DNA of 64,000 nt, from assembly GCA_031082205.1 (NCBI GenBank), contig JAVHLJ010000001.1, positions 1 through 64,000 on the forward strand. Reading direction: 5' to 3'. This document shows positions 12,689 to 23,024 of this stretch, piece after piece. Each line of letters starts with the position of its first letter. Position 1 is the stretch's first letter. A model generated the notes under the pieces. It saw only the letters and a list, made by a program, of their open reading frames with translations. It ran no database searches and was not told the origin of the DNA. Both the position numbers and the translations under genes were made by a program. Source of the DNA: Elusimicrobiales bacterium (GTDB taxonomy: Bacteria > Elusimicrobiota > Elusimicrobia > Elusimicrobiales > UBA9959).

Positions 12689-13765
12689 ATGGCGGACCTC
12701 AAGAAGAAACTCCTGGTATACCTGCCCATACTGATATCGGCGGGCATACTGGCCTGGCTTATCTACCCCAGTTTCCCTGCCCTTAAAAAGACCCTCGCGG
12801 ACGCCTCGGGGGGCTGGTTGGCCGTCTCGCTCCTGTTCGCGGTCTCCAGCTATACATGCATGGGGCTCACCCTCTGGGAGGTCCTCTCCATACTAGGATT
12901 CCGCCTCCCCTTCTGGCAGACCGGCGGCATAGCCCTGGTATCTACCACGGTCAACTATTTCTTCTCCTCCGGCGGCGTCAGCGGCTTCGCCACCCGCGCC
13001 CACCTGCTCTGCAAGCGACGGGTCCCCTACGGCATCAGCGTCACTTCGTCCGTGGTCATCAGCGTGCTCATATACCTGGTCCTGTCGCTGATAATACTAC
13101 AGGGCGTGCTGCTGCGCCTGATCGATACTCCCCGGTTCGACCTGACCTTTTTCGAGGGCGTCATCGGCGTCATGCTGATACTGGGCTTCGCCTTCTCTCT
13201 GACCACCATGCTGTTCCATCATGAGCTGCGCTCGTCCTGGGGCCGGAAGATATACCACGGCGTCAATCATGTGATGTATTTCTTTTCCAAGCGGGAGATC
13301 CCCGAGGAGACCTTCCTGGACTTCGAGAGCCAGCTCAACGAAGGCATACACAAGCTGCACGAGAAGAAGTTCGAGCTGCAGACCGTCATCGCCTATGTCT
13401 GCGCCGACTGGATCTCCACCATCTTCATCCTTTATTTCGCCTTCAAGGCCGTCGGCGTGGACATCAGCAGCGGCGTCCTGGTGACCGGCTTCGCCTTCGG
13501 CATGCTGATGACCATAATCCCGATACTGCCGGGCGGCCTGGGCGCCATGGAAGCCGCCATGACCGCCTCTTACGCCCAGATGGGGATACCGTGGGAGAAA
13601 GCGCTGGCCGCGGCGCTGATCTTCCGCCTGTTCTATTACCTGGTGCCGGCCTTCTTCAGCATCTTCATCTACTGGGGGCTCAAGATGTCGGAGCCCTTCT
13701 ACGATTATTTCCACCCGGACCATAACGACGAATGCCCCGTGCTGGGCGAGGGGGAGGGACGATGA
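12689..13765 (+). CDS. Lysylphosphatidylglycerol synthase-type flippase-like (UPF0104) membrane protein
   Basis: Multi-TM; FFSSGGVSGFATRAHLL, MTIIPILPGGLGAMEAAMTASYAQMGIPWEKALAAALIFRLFYYLVP. Confidence 0.8.
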   Translation: MADLKKKLLVYLPILISAGILAWLIYPSFPALKKTLADASGGWLAVSLLFAVSSYTCMGLTLWEVLSILGFRLPFWQTGGIALVSTTVNYFFSSGGVSGFATRAHLLCKRRVPYGISVTSSVVISVLIYLVLSLIILQGVLLRLIDTPRFDLTFFEGVIGVMLILGFAFSLTTMLFHHELRSSWGRKIYHGVNHVMYFFSKREIPEETFLDFESQLNEGIHKLHEKKFELQTVIAYVCADWISTIFILYFAFKAVGVDISSGVLVTGFAFGMLMTIIPILPGGLGAMEAAMTASYAQMGIPWEKALAAALIFRLFYYLVPAFFSIFIYWGLKMSEPFYDYFHPDHNDECPVLGEGEGR

Positions 13766-14274
13766 CCGAGGAGTTCATGGGGGAGGCCCCCGAGATACAC
13801 CCGGGCGCCTGGGTGCATCCCTCCGCCGTGATAATCGGCCGGGTGAAACTGGGCGACAAGGTCTCGGTATGGCCCAACGCCGTCATACGCGGCGATGTCG
13901 ACTCTATAACCGTGGGCGACGGTTCCAACATACAGGACGGCGCCGTGCTTCACCCCGACAAAGGCCGCCCGGTCGTCCTGGGCGCGGGGGTCACCGTCGG
14001 GCACTGCGCCGTCGTACACGGCTCCACGATAGGCGACCGGTGCCTGGTCGGCATGGGAGCCGTGATCATGGCCGCCGAGATCGGCGGCGAATGCCTTGTG
14101 GGCGCGGGCGCGCTGGTGACGCCGCGCACCTCGGTGCCGCGCGGCCAGCTGGTCCTGGGCTCGCCGGCGAAGGCGGTCCGGCCGCTAAAGCCGGAAGAGC
14201 TTTCCGCGCTCGCCGAGTCGGAAAAAAATTACGCCCTGCTGGCCTCGATGTACGCCGGCAAGGGGGAGAAATGA
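13762..14274 (+). CDS. Gamma carbonic anhydrase-like hexapeptide-repeat protein
   Basis: GDKVSVWPNAVIRGDVDSITVGDGSNIQDGAVLH, left-handed beta-helix repeats; start trimmed from 13732. Confidence 0.9.
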   Translation: MTEEFMGEAPEIHPGAWVHPSAVIIGRVKLGDKVSVWPNAVIRGDVDSITVGDGSNIQDGAVLHPDKGRPVVLGAGVTVGHCAVVHGSTIGDRCLVGMGAVIMAAEIGGECLVGAGALVTPRTSVPRGQLVLGSPAKAVRPLKPEELSALAESEKNYALLASMYAGKGEK

Positions 14275-14654
14275 CCGAAGCCGCCCCTTCCAAAAAGATA
14301 CTGCTCATCGAGGACAGCAAGAACATCTCGGGAGTCCTGGTCGACGTGCTCAAGGCCGAGGGCTACACGGTCATGCACGCCCCCGACGGCGTGACGGGAG
14401 TGGCGATGACCCGCCGCGAGAAGCCCGACCTGGTGCTGCTCGACCTGCTGCTGCCCAAGCTGAGCGGCTACGACGTCTGCAATACGATAAAGCGCGACAA
14501 TAACACCCGCCATATCCCGGTGCTGGTCATCTCCACGATGGACAAGCCGGAGAGCGTGGCCAGGGCCAAGGCCGCCGGCGCGGCCAATTTCATGCGCAAG
14601 CCTTACAACCTCGACGACCTGCTGGCGGAGATAAAGCGCCTGCTGGGCCGCTAA
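14271..14654 (+). CDS. Stand-alone response regulator receiver protein (CheY-like)
   Basis: KKILLIEDSKNISGVLVDVLKAEGYTV...PDLVLLDLLLPKLSGYDVCNTIK...MRKPYN; ATGA overlap with previous gene. Confidence 0.9.
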   Translation: MTEAAPSKKILLIEDSKNISGVLVDVLKAEGYTVMHAPDGVTGVAMTRREKPDLVLLDLLLPKLSGYDVCNTIKRDNNTRHIPVLVISTMDKPESVARAKAAGAANFMRKPYNLDDLLAEIKRLLGR

Positions 14655-14658
14655 GCCG

Positions 14659-15507
14659 GTGAAAAAAGCGGGCCGTATCGGAAAAGTTTACCGCCTGCTC
14701 CTGAAGGCCTTCGGGCCGCAGGGCTGGTGGCCGGTCGCAGAGCTCCCGGCACCGACAGCGGGCAATGCCGCCCTGATCCGGCCGGTCACCCCGCGAGACA
14801 TGCGGAGGCCCGGGTATAACCCCGGCTTTTACGGGCCCCACACCGAGGCCGGGATGGCCGAGATCTGCGCCGGGGCCATACTCACCCAGAACACCGCCTG
14901 GACGAACGTGGAGAAGGCCCTGGCAGGGCTTAGCGGAGCGGGGCTGCTCCCTGGCGCCGGCGATAAGATAGCGGCCTGCCCTCTGCCCCGGCTGGCCAGG
15001 CTGATAAGGCCGAGCGGCTATTACCGGCAGAAAGCCCGCCGCCTAAGGGACTTTTTCGCCAGGGCGGCGAGGGAACATCCCGCGGGACTGGCGCGATGGT
15101 TCCGTTCTTCGCGGGCGGCGGCCCTGCGCGCCGAATTGCTCTCGTACAAGGGAGTAGGACCGGAGACGGCGGACAGCATCGTCCTGTACGCGGCCGGCCT
15201 GCCCTCTTTCGTTGTAGACGCCTATACCCGTCGCATAGGTTCGCGGCTGGGACTGGGCCGCGGCGGGGACTACGAACGGTGGAAGTCCATGTTCGAGGCG
15301 GGGCTGCCCCGCCGGCCGGAGATATACAACGAATACCACGCCCTGCTGGTCAGGCTGGGGAAGGATTTCTGCCGTAAAAGTTCGCCGCTATGCGGCGGCT
15401 GCCCCCTGAGTGGGGAATGTCATTACGCCGGGAGAAGGAAGGACCATGGAAAAGATAGAAGCTCTGCTCGACAAAGGCGAATTCAAAAAGGCCCTCGCCG
15501 CCATTAA
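14659..15507 (+). CDS. Endonuclease III-like HhH-GPD DNA glycosylase
   Basis: AGAILTQNTAWTNVEKAL; LLSYKGVGPETADSIVLYAAGLPSFVVDAYTRRIGSRLG; C-terminal Fe-S-type Cys cluster CRKSSPLCGGCPLSGEC. Confidence 0.85.
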   Translation: MKKAGRIGKVYRLLLKAFGPQGWWPVAELPAPTAGNAALIRPVTPRDMRRPGYNPGFYGPHTEAGMAEICAGAILTQNTAWTNVEKALAGLSGAGLLPGAGDKIAACPLPRLARLIRPSGYYRQKARRLRDFFARAAREHPAGLARWFRSSRAAALRAELLSYKGVGPETADSIVLYAAGLPSFVVDAYTRRIGSRLGLGRGGDYERWKSMFEAGLPRRPEIYNEYHALLVRLGKDFCRKSSPLCGGCPLSGECHYAGRRKDHGKDRSSARQRRIQKGPRRH

Positions 15508-16471
15508 GGCCGGCGGGATAAGAGAACCGTACCTTGAGGGAGAGGCCCTGCGGGGGCTGGGGCTTTTCGCGGAAGCCGCCCGCTCCTATTCCCGAGCGGG
15601 CTCGGACGGCGGGGAATACGCGCTGGAGGCCGCCCTGGGCTCCGTCAAATGTTTCCGAGCCCTTGGCGACGCCCCCCGTGCTTTCTCGTCGGCGAAGAAG
15701 GCCCTGGCCCTTTCGAAGCGCCTGGGGGTCATGCAGGACGAGGCCGAGCTCGAATGGGCCCTGGCCCTGAGGCTCTCGGGGCGGCTGGCGGAGGCGGAGA
15801 AGATGCTGCTGCGGATATTGAAGTCATACCGCCTGGACCGCGATCACGCGGGCGCCTCTTTCGCGCTATGGGCGCTGGGCGGGCTTTACCGCCTCCAGGG
15901 CCGCTACGCGGCGGGGCTCAACGCTTTCGAGGAGGCCCTGTCCGCGGCCCGCAAAGCCGGCGACGAAGAGGCCGCCGGGTACGCCCTTTTCGGTCTTGGC
16001 GGACTGCTGCGGGTGGCCGGATTCATGGGCCGCGCCCTGGACTGTTACGGCCGGGCCCGGAAGATATTCGCGCGGACCGACGACACTTTCGCCAAGGCTT
16101 ACGCCGAATGCGGCACGGCCAATGTGCTGCGCCAGCTGGGGCGTCTGGACGAGGCCTGGAAAGGCTATGAGCGGGCGCACTCGCTCTATTCCTCGCTCTC
16201 GGACTGGGCGGACCTGGGGTTCGTCGAGTGGGGGATGGGGGAGATCCTGCGCAGGAACGGCGATTTCCGCGGCGCGCTGGGCCGCTATAAAGCGGCGGAA
16301 AAGCTCTTCAGGGGCCGCTCCGAACCGCGGGGCGAGGCGCTGACCATGCTTTCCATGGCTCAGCTGCGCTACCTGCTGGGCGACGCCGCCGGCGCCGAAA
16401 AGGCCCACGCGGCCGCCCTCAAGTTCATAAAGCGCCACGGCCTCCACACCCACCTGGAGACCTTCACGTAA
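15446..16471 (+). CDS. Tetratricopeptide repeat protein
   Basis: Repeated TPR-like units (AGASFALWALGGLYRLQGRYAAGLNAFEEAL; AYAECGTANVLRQLGRLDEAWKGYERA); start trimmed from 15410. Confidence 0.8.
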   Translation: MEKIEALLDKGEFKKALAAIKAGGIREPYLEGEALRGLGLFAEAARSYSRAGSDGGEYALEAALGSVKCFRALGDAPRAFSSAKKALALSKRLGVMQDEAELEWALALRLSGRLAEAEKMLLRILKSYRLDRDHAGASFALWALGGLYRLQGRYAAGLNAFEEALSAARKAGDEEAAGYALFGLGGLLRVAGFMGRALDCYGRARKIFARTDDTFAKAYAECGTANVLRQLGRLDEAWKGYERAHSLYSSLSDWADLGFVEWGMGEILRRNGDFRGALGRYKAAEKLFRGRSEPRGEALTMLSMAQLRYLLGDAAGAEKAHAAALKFIKRHGLHTHLETFT

Positions 16472-16474
16472 AAT

Positions 16475-16507
16475 AAAAAAGCCCCGGCGTCCAGCCGGGG
16501 CTTTTTA
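16475..16507. terminator. Bidirectional Rho-independent terminator between convergent genes
   Basis: AAAAAAGCCCCGGC-GTCCA-GCCGGGGCTTTTT, A-tract and T-tract on both sides. Confidence 0.92.
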
Positions 16508-16522
16508 TCGCTTTTCCGCCCG

Positions 16523-17225
<703 letters not shown>

Positions 17226-17242
<17 letters not shown>

Positions 17243-18002
17243 GGCGCCCCCTCTTCTTCTCTTCGCTTTCAGGACGCCCGGTCCGGGCGTCTTCCGGAAC
17301 AGGCTTGTCTTTTACCCAGCCCGTCACTCCTCCGGACGCCTTCATGTCGCGGCTGTCCCGGAAAAAGAGAAGTCGGTCGGCGGACATGGCGAAATTGTAA
17401 TCCTCGTTGACCCCGGCCGCAAGGGGGCGGTCGCCGGTTATCAGGAAAGAGGCGGCGGCGTTGTCGTATACCGCGCTCGAGGATACGATGAGGACGTTCT
17501 CGCTGGCCAGCGAGAAGTCCTTCTCGAAGGTCATGAGCCCCTCCGCGCCCGAAGCCCGCAGCCTGTCGCTCCCTGCCTTCAGCCTGCGTCCGTCCTTTGC
17601 CGTATAAACTGAACGCACCTGGTCGGCGCCCCGGAAAAGCTCGGCTTTCTCGCCGTCTTCGCTGTATCGCGCCCGCTGGCAGGAGAGATCGACCGTGGAC
17701 CCATCCTCAAGAAGGCGGCGCACGGCGACGCGGCCCTTCACGTTCCATTCCCTCCGTCCGCGGTAATAGAGCGCTTCGTCCGCCCGGAGACTGTAGCCGG
17801 GATTGGAGAAACTGACATTTCCCGTGAAGTGCTCGGTGTCGGTGTTGCGGTCCATGCTCCAGGAGTCGCTCTTCACCACCGAGCCCATCAGTATTTCCTC
17901 CCGCTTGTCCCTGTCCTGGGGGGGCGCCCCGGCCGCCGCGGGGAAGAGGCCGAGCTGGAGCGCCACCAGTGCCGCGCCGGCGGCGGAAAGGGCTCGTTTC
18001 AT
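17226..18002 (-). CDS. LptA/OstA-like LPS transport periplasmic protein
   Basis: Signal peptide; NVSFSNPGYSLRADEALYYRGRREWNVKGRVAVRR OstA-type repeats; next to lptB. Confidence 0.75.
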
Positions 18003-18520
18003 CCGTCCTCCGGCAGGAGCGTGGTTTCCTGCTTCTTGAGCTCGATCCGCGACAGGTCGGGGTTGGCGCGGAAGCCCCGGCCTTTTATCCTGGTGCGCCC
18101 CCGCGTTATCAGGACCTCGTCATCCGTAAGAATCTTGTTCTCCGCGGAACTGAACCTCAGCGTCTCGGTGACCAGCGTCATGCCCTCCGAGCGGGAATCG
18201 ACGCGGACTCCGTTCTCCAGGCGCGCGTCCTGGGTGGCCATGTCCAGCTCGCCCTGCCCGGAGGTGATGACCGAGGCCGTGCCGCCCGCGTCGAAAAAAG
18301 TTATGCGCGGCGAGGAGAAATTAAGTATCCCGGATTTTTCGTCCAGGGTCGCGGCCCTGGATTCCAGCGACCATTTGGGGTCTGAAGTCTCCCTCTCGGA
18401 CACGCTCAGTCCGGTTATGAGCCCGGCCCCGGTGGGAAAATCCGCGGCCGGGCCGCCCCTGGAGCAGGCCGCCAGCGGGGCCAGCAGGAGGATCGCCACC
18501 GGCGCGGAGCGGAAGAGCAC
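17999..18520 (-). CDS. LptC-like LPS export lipoprotein
   Basis: Lipobox-like LLLAPLAACSRG; SLESRAATLDEKSGILNFSSPRITFFDAGGTASVITSGQGELDMATQDARLENGVRV. Confidence 0.75.
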   Translation of the reverse strand: MLFRSAPVAILLLAPLAACSRGGPAADFPTGAGLITGLSVSERETSDPKWSLESRAATLDEKSGILNFSSPRITFFDAGGTASVITSGQGELDMATQDARLENGVRVDSRSEGMTLVTETLRFSSAENKILTDDEVLITRGRTRIKGRGFRANPDLSRIELKKQETTLLPEDG

Positions 18521-19500
18521 TACAGGAGCCCCTCTTTGAGCAGGTCGCGTTCGTCGACTATGCCGACCGGGCGGCCGGCGGCGTCCACCACGGGGAGGTT
18601 GTCTATCTTGCGTGAAGTTATGACGGACGCGGCCTCCATGGCCGGGGCCCCGGGCGCGATGCGCAGCGGGGCGCGCGTCATGACCTCCGAAAGCGGGGTC
18701 GACAGCGTTATGGAGCCCGACTGGAGACAGCGGCGCAGGTCCCCGTCGGTGAAGAAGCCGGCCAGCCGCCCGCGGGCGTCGACGGCCGAGACCGCCCCCA
18801 GCTTGGTGGCGGTCATCACCTTCAGCGCGCGGGACAAGGGGGCGCCCGCGGCTATGACCGGGTTCTCCCTGCCCTTGCGCATTATGTCCCCGACGGTAAG
18901 ATTGAGGAGTCTGCCCAGGGAGCCGCCGGGATGCAGCCTTGCGAAATGGGAGCTGGTGAAGCCCTTGAGCTCCATGAGCGTTATGGCCAGGGCGTCGCCC
19001 AGGGCCAGCATGGCGGCGGTGGAGGAGGTCGGGACGATATTATACGGGCAGGCTTCGGACCGCACTCCCAGGTCTATGGCGATATGAGAGTGCTTCGCCA
19101 TCTTCGACGAGACGTTGCCGGTGAACGAGACTATCCTGAAACCCTGGCGCCGCAGGTAGGGCAGCAGCTTGTTGGTCTCCTCGGTCTCGCCCGAATGGGA
19201 AAGCGCCAGGACTACGTCTCCCCTGGAGAGCATGCCCATGTCGCCGTGCAGGCACTCCACAGGATGCAGAAACACGCTCGGGGTGCCCGTAGAGGCCAGC
19301 GTCGCCGCTATCTTGCGGCCGATGAGGCCGGATTTGCCGACGCCCACGACGGCCACGCGCGGAGCGGAGGCTATCAGGCGAACGGCCTTCACGAACTGGC
19401 CGCCGACGGCCCTGCGCAGGCCCGCCACGGCGGCGGCTTCGGCTTTCACCACCCGGCGGCCGCGGGAGAGTATGGCTGCGTCCGTCATGCGTATGCTCAT
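18520..19500 (-). CDS. kdsD: D-arabinose 5-phosphate isomerase (KpsF/KdsD; SIS + 2 CBS)
   Basis: VAVVGVGKSGLIGRKIAATLASTGTPSVFLHPVECLHGDMGM; two CBS domains; start trimmed to MSIRMTDAA. Confidence 0.93.
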   Translation of the reverse strand: MSIRMTDAAILSRGRRVVKAEAAAVAGLRRAVGGQFVKAVRLIASAPRVAVVGVGKSGLIGRKIAATLASTGTPSVFLHPVECLHGDMGMLSRGDVVLALSHSGETEETNKLLPYLRRQGFRIVSFTGNVSSKMAKHSHIAIDLGVRSEACPYNIVPTSSTAAMLALGDALAITLMELKGFTSSHFARLHPGGSLGRLLNLTVGDIMRKGRENPVIAAGAPLSRALKVMTATKLGAVSAVDARGRLAGFFTDGDLRRCLQSGSITLSTPLSEVMTRAPLRIAPGAPAMEAASVITSRKIDNLPVVDAAGRPVGIVDERDLLKEGLL

Positions 19501-19760
19501 GGCGCGGGTATCTTGTGGGGGTTCAGCCAGGGCGTCATCTCCTTGGGTATGTCGCGCTGGTGATAGGGGGGAGGCAGCCTGTGCAGGAAGTGGCTGGCCG
19601 TGAAAAAGAAGACGATGAGCGCCAGGAATATCCACGAGAGGGCCCTGAGATGCCAGCGCCAGTCCGGGAACCAGACCGGGGGAAGCGTAAGGTCCCTGCC
19701 GCATTTCTTGCAGAAGCGGGTGGAGGCTTTGTTCTCCTGCGAACAGTTGGGGCATTTCAT
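19497..19760 (-). CDS. Small zinc-ribbon membrane protein
   Basis: MKCPNCSQENKASTRFCKKCGRDL followed by one TM helix; ATGA overlap with kdsD. Confidence 0.75.
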   Translation of the reverse strand: MKCPNCSQENKASTRFCKKCGRDLTLPPVWFPDWRWHLRALSWIFLALIVFFFTASHFLHRLPPPYHQRDIPKEMTPWLNPHKIPAP

Positions 19761-20599
19761 AGGGGGTTCCGGAGGCTTTTGGCGAGTTTGTCCATAGTAT
19801 TTAGCAAATTAACGGCCGGGCGGACAACACGCATCGGCAGCGAGTTGGGACCGTCGGAAAGGGCCTTTTCGGGGCGGGGATGGGCCTCGAAAAAAACGCC
19901 GGCTATCCCCAGCGCCACGGCGGCGCGGGCCAGAGGCAGCGAGAACCTTATGTCCCCGCCGGTCGATTTTCCCAGCGCGCCGGGCTTCTGTACCGAGTGG
20001 GTGCAGTCGAAGATGACCGGCCGGCCGGTGTCCTTGAGTATCTCGAGCGAGCGCATGTCGACCACGAGATTGCCGTAGCCGAAACTGGCGCCGCGCTCGG
20101 TGAGCATGATGTCCCGGCAACCGCGCGATTCAAGCTTGGAGACTATGTTCTGGGCCTCCCAGGGCGACATGAACTGGCCTTTTTTGACGTTCACCGCGCG
20201 GCCCGTGTCGGCGGCGGCGTAGAGGAGGTCCGTCTGGCGGCAGAGGAAGGCCGGGATCTGCAGGATGTCGGCCACCCGGGCGACGGCTTCGGCCTGCTGC
20301 GGCAGATGTATGTCCGCCAGCACCGGCACGCCCAGCTTCGCTTTTACGCGGGCCAGCAGCTCCAGCCCCGCCTCAAGGCCCACGCCCCTGAATGAGGAGT
20401 GGGAAGTGCGGTTGGCCTTGTCGAACGAGGCTTTGAGGACGAAAGGCGTGCGCAGCGAGGTGAAGGCGCGCTTGAGCGCGGCCGCCTGCGCGGCGTAGGC
20501 GGAGGGCGACTCTATGACGCAGGGGCCGGCTATGTAGGCCAGCCTGCCCGAGTTGGAGAAGGAAACCCCGCCGGCTTTTACGGTCCTGTGCTTTGCCAT
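19757..20599 (-). CDS. kdsA: 3-deoxy-8-phosphooctulonate synthase
   Basis: AYIAGPCVIESPSAY; KASFDKANRTSHSSFRGVGLEAGLELL; PVIFDCTHSVQKPG. Confidence 0.97.
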   Translation of the reverse strand: MAKHRTVKAGGVSFSNSGRLAYIAGPCVIESPSAYAAQAAALKRAFTSLRTPFVLKASFDKANRTSHSSFRGVGLEAGLELLARVKAKLGVPVLADIHLPQQAEAVARVADILQIPAFLCRQTDLLYAAADTGRAVNVKKGQFMSPWEAQNIVSKLESRGCRDIMLTERGASFGYGNLVVDMRSLEILKDTGRPVIFDCTHSVQKPGALGKSTGGDIRFSLPLARAAVALGIAGVFFEAHPRPEKALSDGPNSLPMRVVRPAVNLLNTMDKLAKSLRNPL

Positions 20600-20606
20600 T
20601 TCTCTC

Positions 20607-22205
20607 CTAGGCTTTTTTCTGGTTCTTGACCGCCGCCGCTATGAAGCTGCAGAACAGCGGGTGCGGGGTCAGCGGTTTGGACTTGAACTCCGGGTGGAAC
20701 TGCACGCCCATGAACCAGGGATGCTTCTTTATCTCCACCATCTCGGGCAGGTTGAGCTTCCTGTTGACGCCGCTGATCGTCATGCCCTTCTTTTCATAAG
20801 CGGGGACGTACTTGTGGTTGAACTCGTAGCGGTGGCGGTGGCGCTCGCAGATCTCCGCCGCGCCGTAGACGTCGCGCGCCAGAGTGCCGGGTTTTATGGA
20901 GCAGGGGTAGGCGCCAAGGCGCATGCTGCCGCCCTTCTCCTTGATCTTCTTCTGGGCCGCCATCAGGTCCACGACCGGGTATTTGGTCTTCGGCTCGAAC
21001 TCGGAGGAATGGGCGCCCTTGTACCCGAGAACGTTGCGGGCGAACTCTATGACCGCGCACTGCATGCCCAGGCATATTCCCAGGAACGGCAGCTTGTTCT
21101 CGCGCGCGAAGCGCACGGCCTCTATCTTGCCCTCTATGCCGCGGTCGCCGAAGCCGCCGGGCACTATCAGGCCGTCGGCCTTGGCGAGCCTCTCGCGGCA
21201 GTCCTTGTCCTCCACGTCGACGTAGTCGAACTCGGCCTTCACGCCGTTGGCTATGGCGCCGTGGTTTATGGCCTCCACCAGCGACTTGTAGGAATCCTTG
21301 AGCTTGGTGTACTTGCCGGCTATGGCTATGCGCACGGCGGGCGCGCAGGAGGCTTCCTTGAGCTTCTTGACGAAGTCGGTCCATTCGTCGAAGTCCCATT
21401 TGCCGCTGCGCAGCCGCAGCAGCATCATGATCTGTTCGTCGAGCCCCTGTTTCTTGAGCAGGAAAGGAACGTCGTAGATGGACTGGGCGTCCGGGCAGTC
21501 TATGACCGCTTCCCTGGGGACGCTGGTGAACAGCGCTATCTTGTTCTTGATCTCGCGCGACAGCGTCTTCTCTGCCCGGCAGACGATGATGTCGGGGTCT
21601 ATGCCTATCTCGCGCAGCTTGTTGACCGAATGCTGCGTGGGCTTGGTCTTGAGCTCGTCGGAGGCGGAAAGGTAGGGGACGAGCGTCACGTGCAGGTAGA
21701 GCACGTCGTTGCGCGTGCGGTCGGGACGCATCTGCCGCGCGGCCTCGAGGAAGGGGAGGCTCTCTATGTCGCCGACGGTGCCGCCTATCTCTATGATGGC
21801 GATGTCGAAGCCCTCGCCGGCCCGGAGGAAACGCTTCTTTATCTCGTCGGTGATGTGCGGTATGACCTGCACGGTCTGGCCCAGGTAGCCGCCCTCGCGC
21901 TCGCGGGCGATGACCGACTGGTAGATCTGGCCGGCCGTGACGATGTTGACGCGGGTGGTGTCCAGGCCCAGGAAGCGCTCGTAGTAGCCCAGGTCCAGGT
22001 CGGTCTCGGCGCCGTCGTCCGTGACGAAGACCTCGCCGTGCTGGAAGGGGGCCATGGTGCCGGCGTCGACGTTGATATACGGGTCGCACTTGACGATATT
22101 GACCGTGAGGCCGTGGGCCTTTAGGAGCCGCCCGATTGACGCCGCCGTTATGCCCTTGCCGAGTGAGCTTACTACGCCGCCGGTGACGAATATGTATCTG
22201 GTCAT
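20607..22205 (-). CDS. pyrG: CTP synthase
   Basis: MTRYIFVTGGVVSSLGKGITAASIGRLLKAHGLTVNIVKCDPYINVDAGTMAPFQHGEVFVTDDGAETDLDLGYYERFL; start trimmed from 22229. Confidence 0.98.
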   Translation of the reverse strand: MTRYIFVTGGVVSSLGKGITAASIGRLLKAHGLTVNIVKCDPYINVDAGTMAPFQHGEVFVTDDGAETDLDLGYYERFLGLDTTRVNIVTAGQIYQSVIAREREGGYLGQTVQVIPHITDEIKKRFLRAGEGFDIAIIEIGGTVGDIESLPFLEAARQMRPDRTRNDVLYLHVTLVPYLSASDELKTKPTQHSVNKLREIGIDPDIIVCRAEKTLSREIKNKIALFTSVPREAVIDCPDAQSIYDVPFLLKKQGLDEQIMMLLRLRSGKWDFDEWTDFVKKLKEASCAPAVRIAIAGKYTKLKDSYKSLVEAINHGAIANGVKAEFDYVDVEDKDCRERLAKADGLIVPGGFGDRGIEGKIEAVRFARENKLPFLGICLGMQCAVIEFARNVLGYKGAHSSEFEPKTKYPVVDLMAAQKKIKEKGGSMRLGAYPCSIKPGTLARDVYGAAEICERHRHRYEFNHKYVPAYEKKGMTISGVNRKLNLPEMVEIKKHPWFMGVQFHPEFKSKPLTPHPLFCSFIAAAVKNQKKA

Positions 22206-22274
22206 TTTATCCCCGCGCGATAAGCGCAAAACCCCGAAAGGCCCCTCACGCGGAGGGGCGGACCCGCGCTCCTC

Positions 22275-23024
22275 CTAGCGGCGGATCTTCTTCAAGAACT
22301 TGGCGGCCGCCTTCAGGTCGGCCGGCACGTCGATGGCCGGCCCGAGGGCCGGAACTTCGGCCACGGTTATGCCTATGCCGTTCTCCATGGCCCGCAGCTG
22401 CTCCAGGCGCTCGAGCCTCTCGAGCGGGCTGGGTTTGAGCTTAACGAACTTTTCCAGCGCCTCGCGCCGGTAGATGTAGAAACCGCAATGCTTGAAATAG
22501 GGATAGCCCTTGAGGTCGGACAGCTCGTGGTGGTAGGGGACCGGGCAGCGGGAAAAATACAGGGCCCGGCCGTCCCGGTTCATGGCTATCTTCACGCAAT
22601 TGGGATTGGATATATCGGCCTTTTCCTTTATCCGCGCGCAGGCCGTGGCTATGCCGCACTCAGGCGAGGACTTGAGCTTCCTGAAAGCCTTTACCAGCGT
22701 GGCCGAGGTCATGAACGGCTCGTCGCCCTGGAAATTCACCACGAACGCCGGCCGGCCGCCGGAGGCGCGGCAGGCTTCGTAGACCCTGTCGGTGCCGGAC
22801 TGGCAGGCGGGGCTGGTCATGAGGGCCTCCGCGCCGATGGAGCGGGCGAAGGCCAGGACCTTCTCGTGCTCGGTGGCTATTATCACCCGGCCGAGGCGGG
22901 ACTTTACCGCCGCTTCCCAGCACCACCGCAGCACCGGCTTGCCCGCGATGGGGGCCAGGACCTTGCCGGGAAAGCGCTGCGAGCCGTAGCGCGCGGGGAT
23001 GACTATCAGGCAGTTTTCAGCCAT
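22275..23024 (-). CDS. kdsB: CMP-Kdo synthetase
   Basis: VIPARYGSQRFPGKVLAPIAGKPVLRWCWEAA; FQGDEPFM; KHCGFYIYRREALEKFV. Confidence 0.94.
   Translation of the reverse strand: MAENCLIVIPARYGSQRFPGKVLAPIAGKPVLRWCWEAAVKSRLGRVIIATEHEKVLAFARSIGAEALMTSPACQSGTDRVYEACRASGGRPAFVVNFQGDEPFMTSATLVKAFRKLKSSPECGIATACARIKEKADISNPNCVKIAMNRDGRALYFSRCPVPYHHELSDLKGYPYFKHCGFYIYRREALEKFVKLKPSPLERLERLEQLRAMENGIGITVAEVPALGPAIDVPADLKAAAKFLKKIRR

Noticed and set aside
20553-22124. 523-aa plus-strand ORF opposite pyrG, and 431-aa minus-strand ORF in another pyrG frame
   Set aside because: Shadow frames of pyrG; Arg/Ala/Gly-rich or Val/Leu-rich low-complexity translations.
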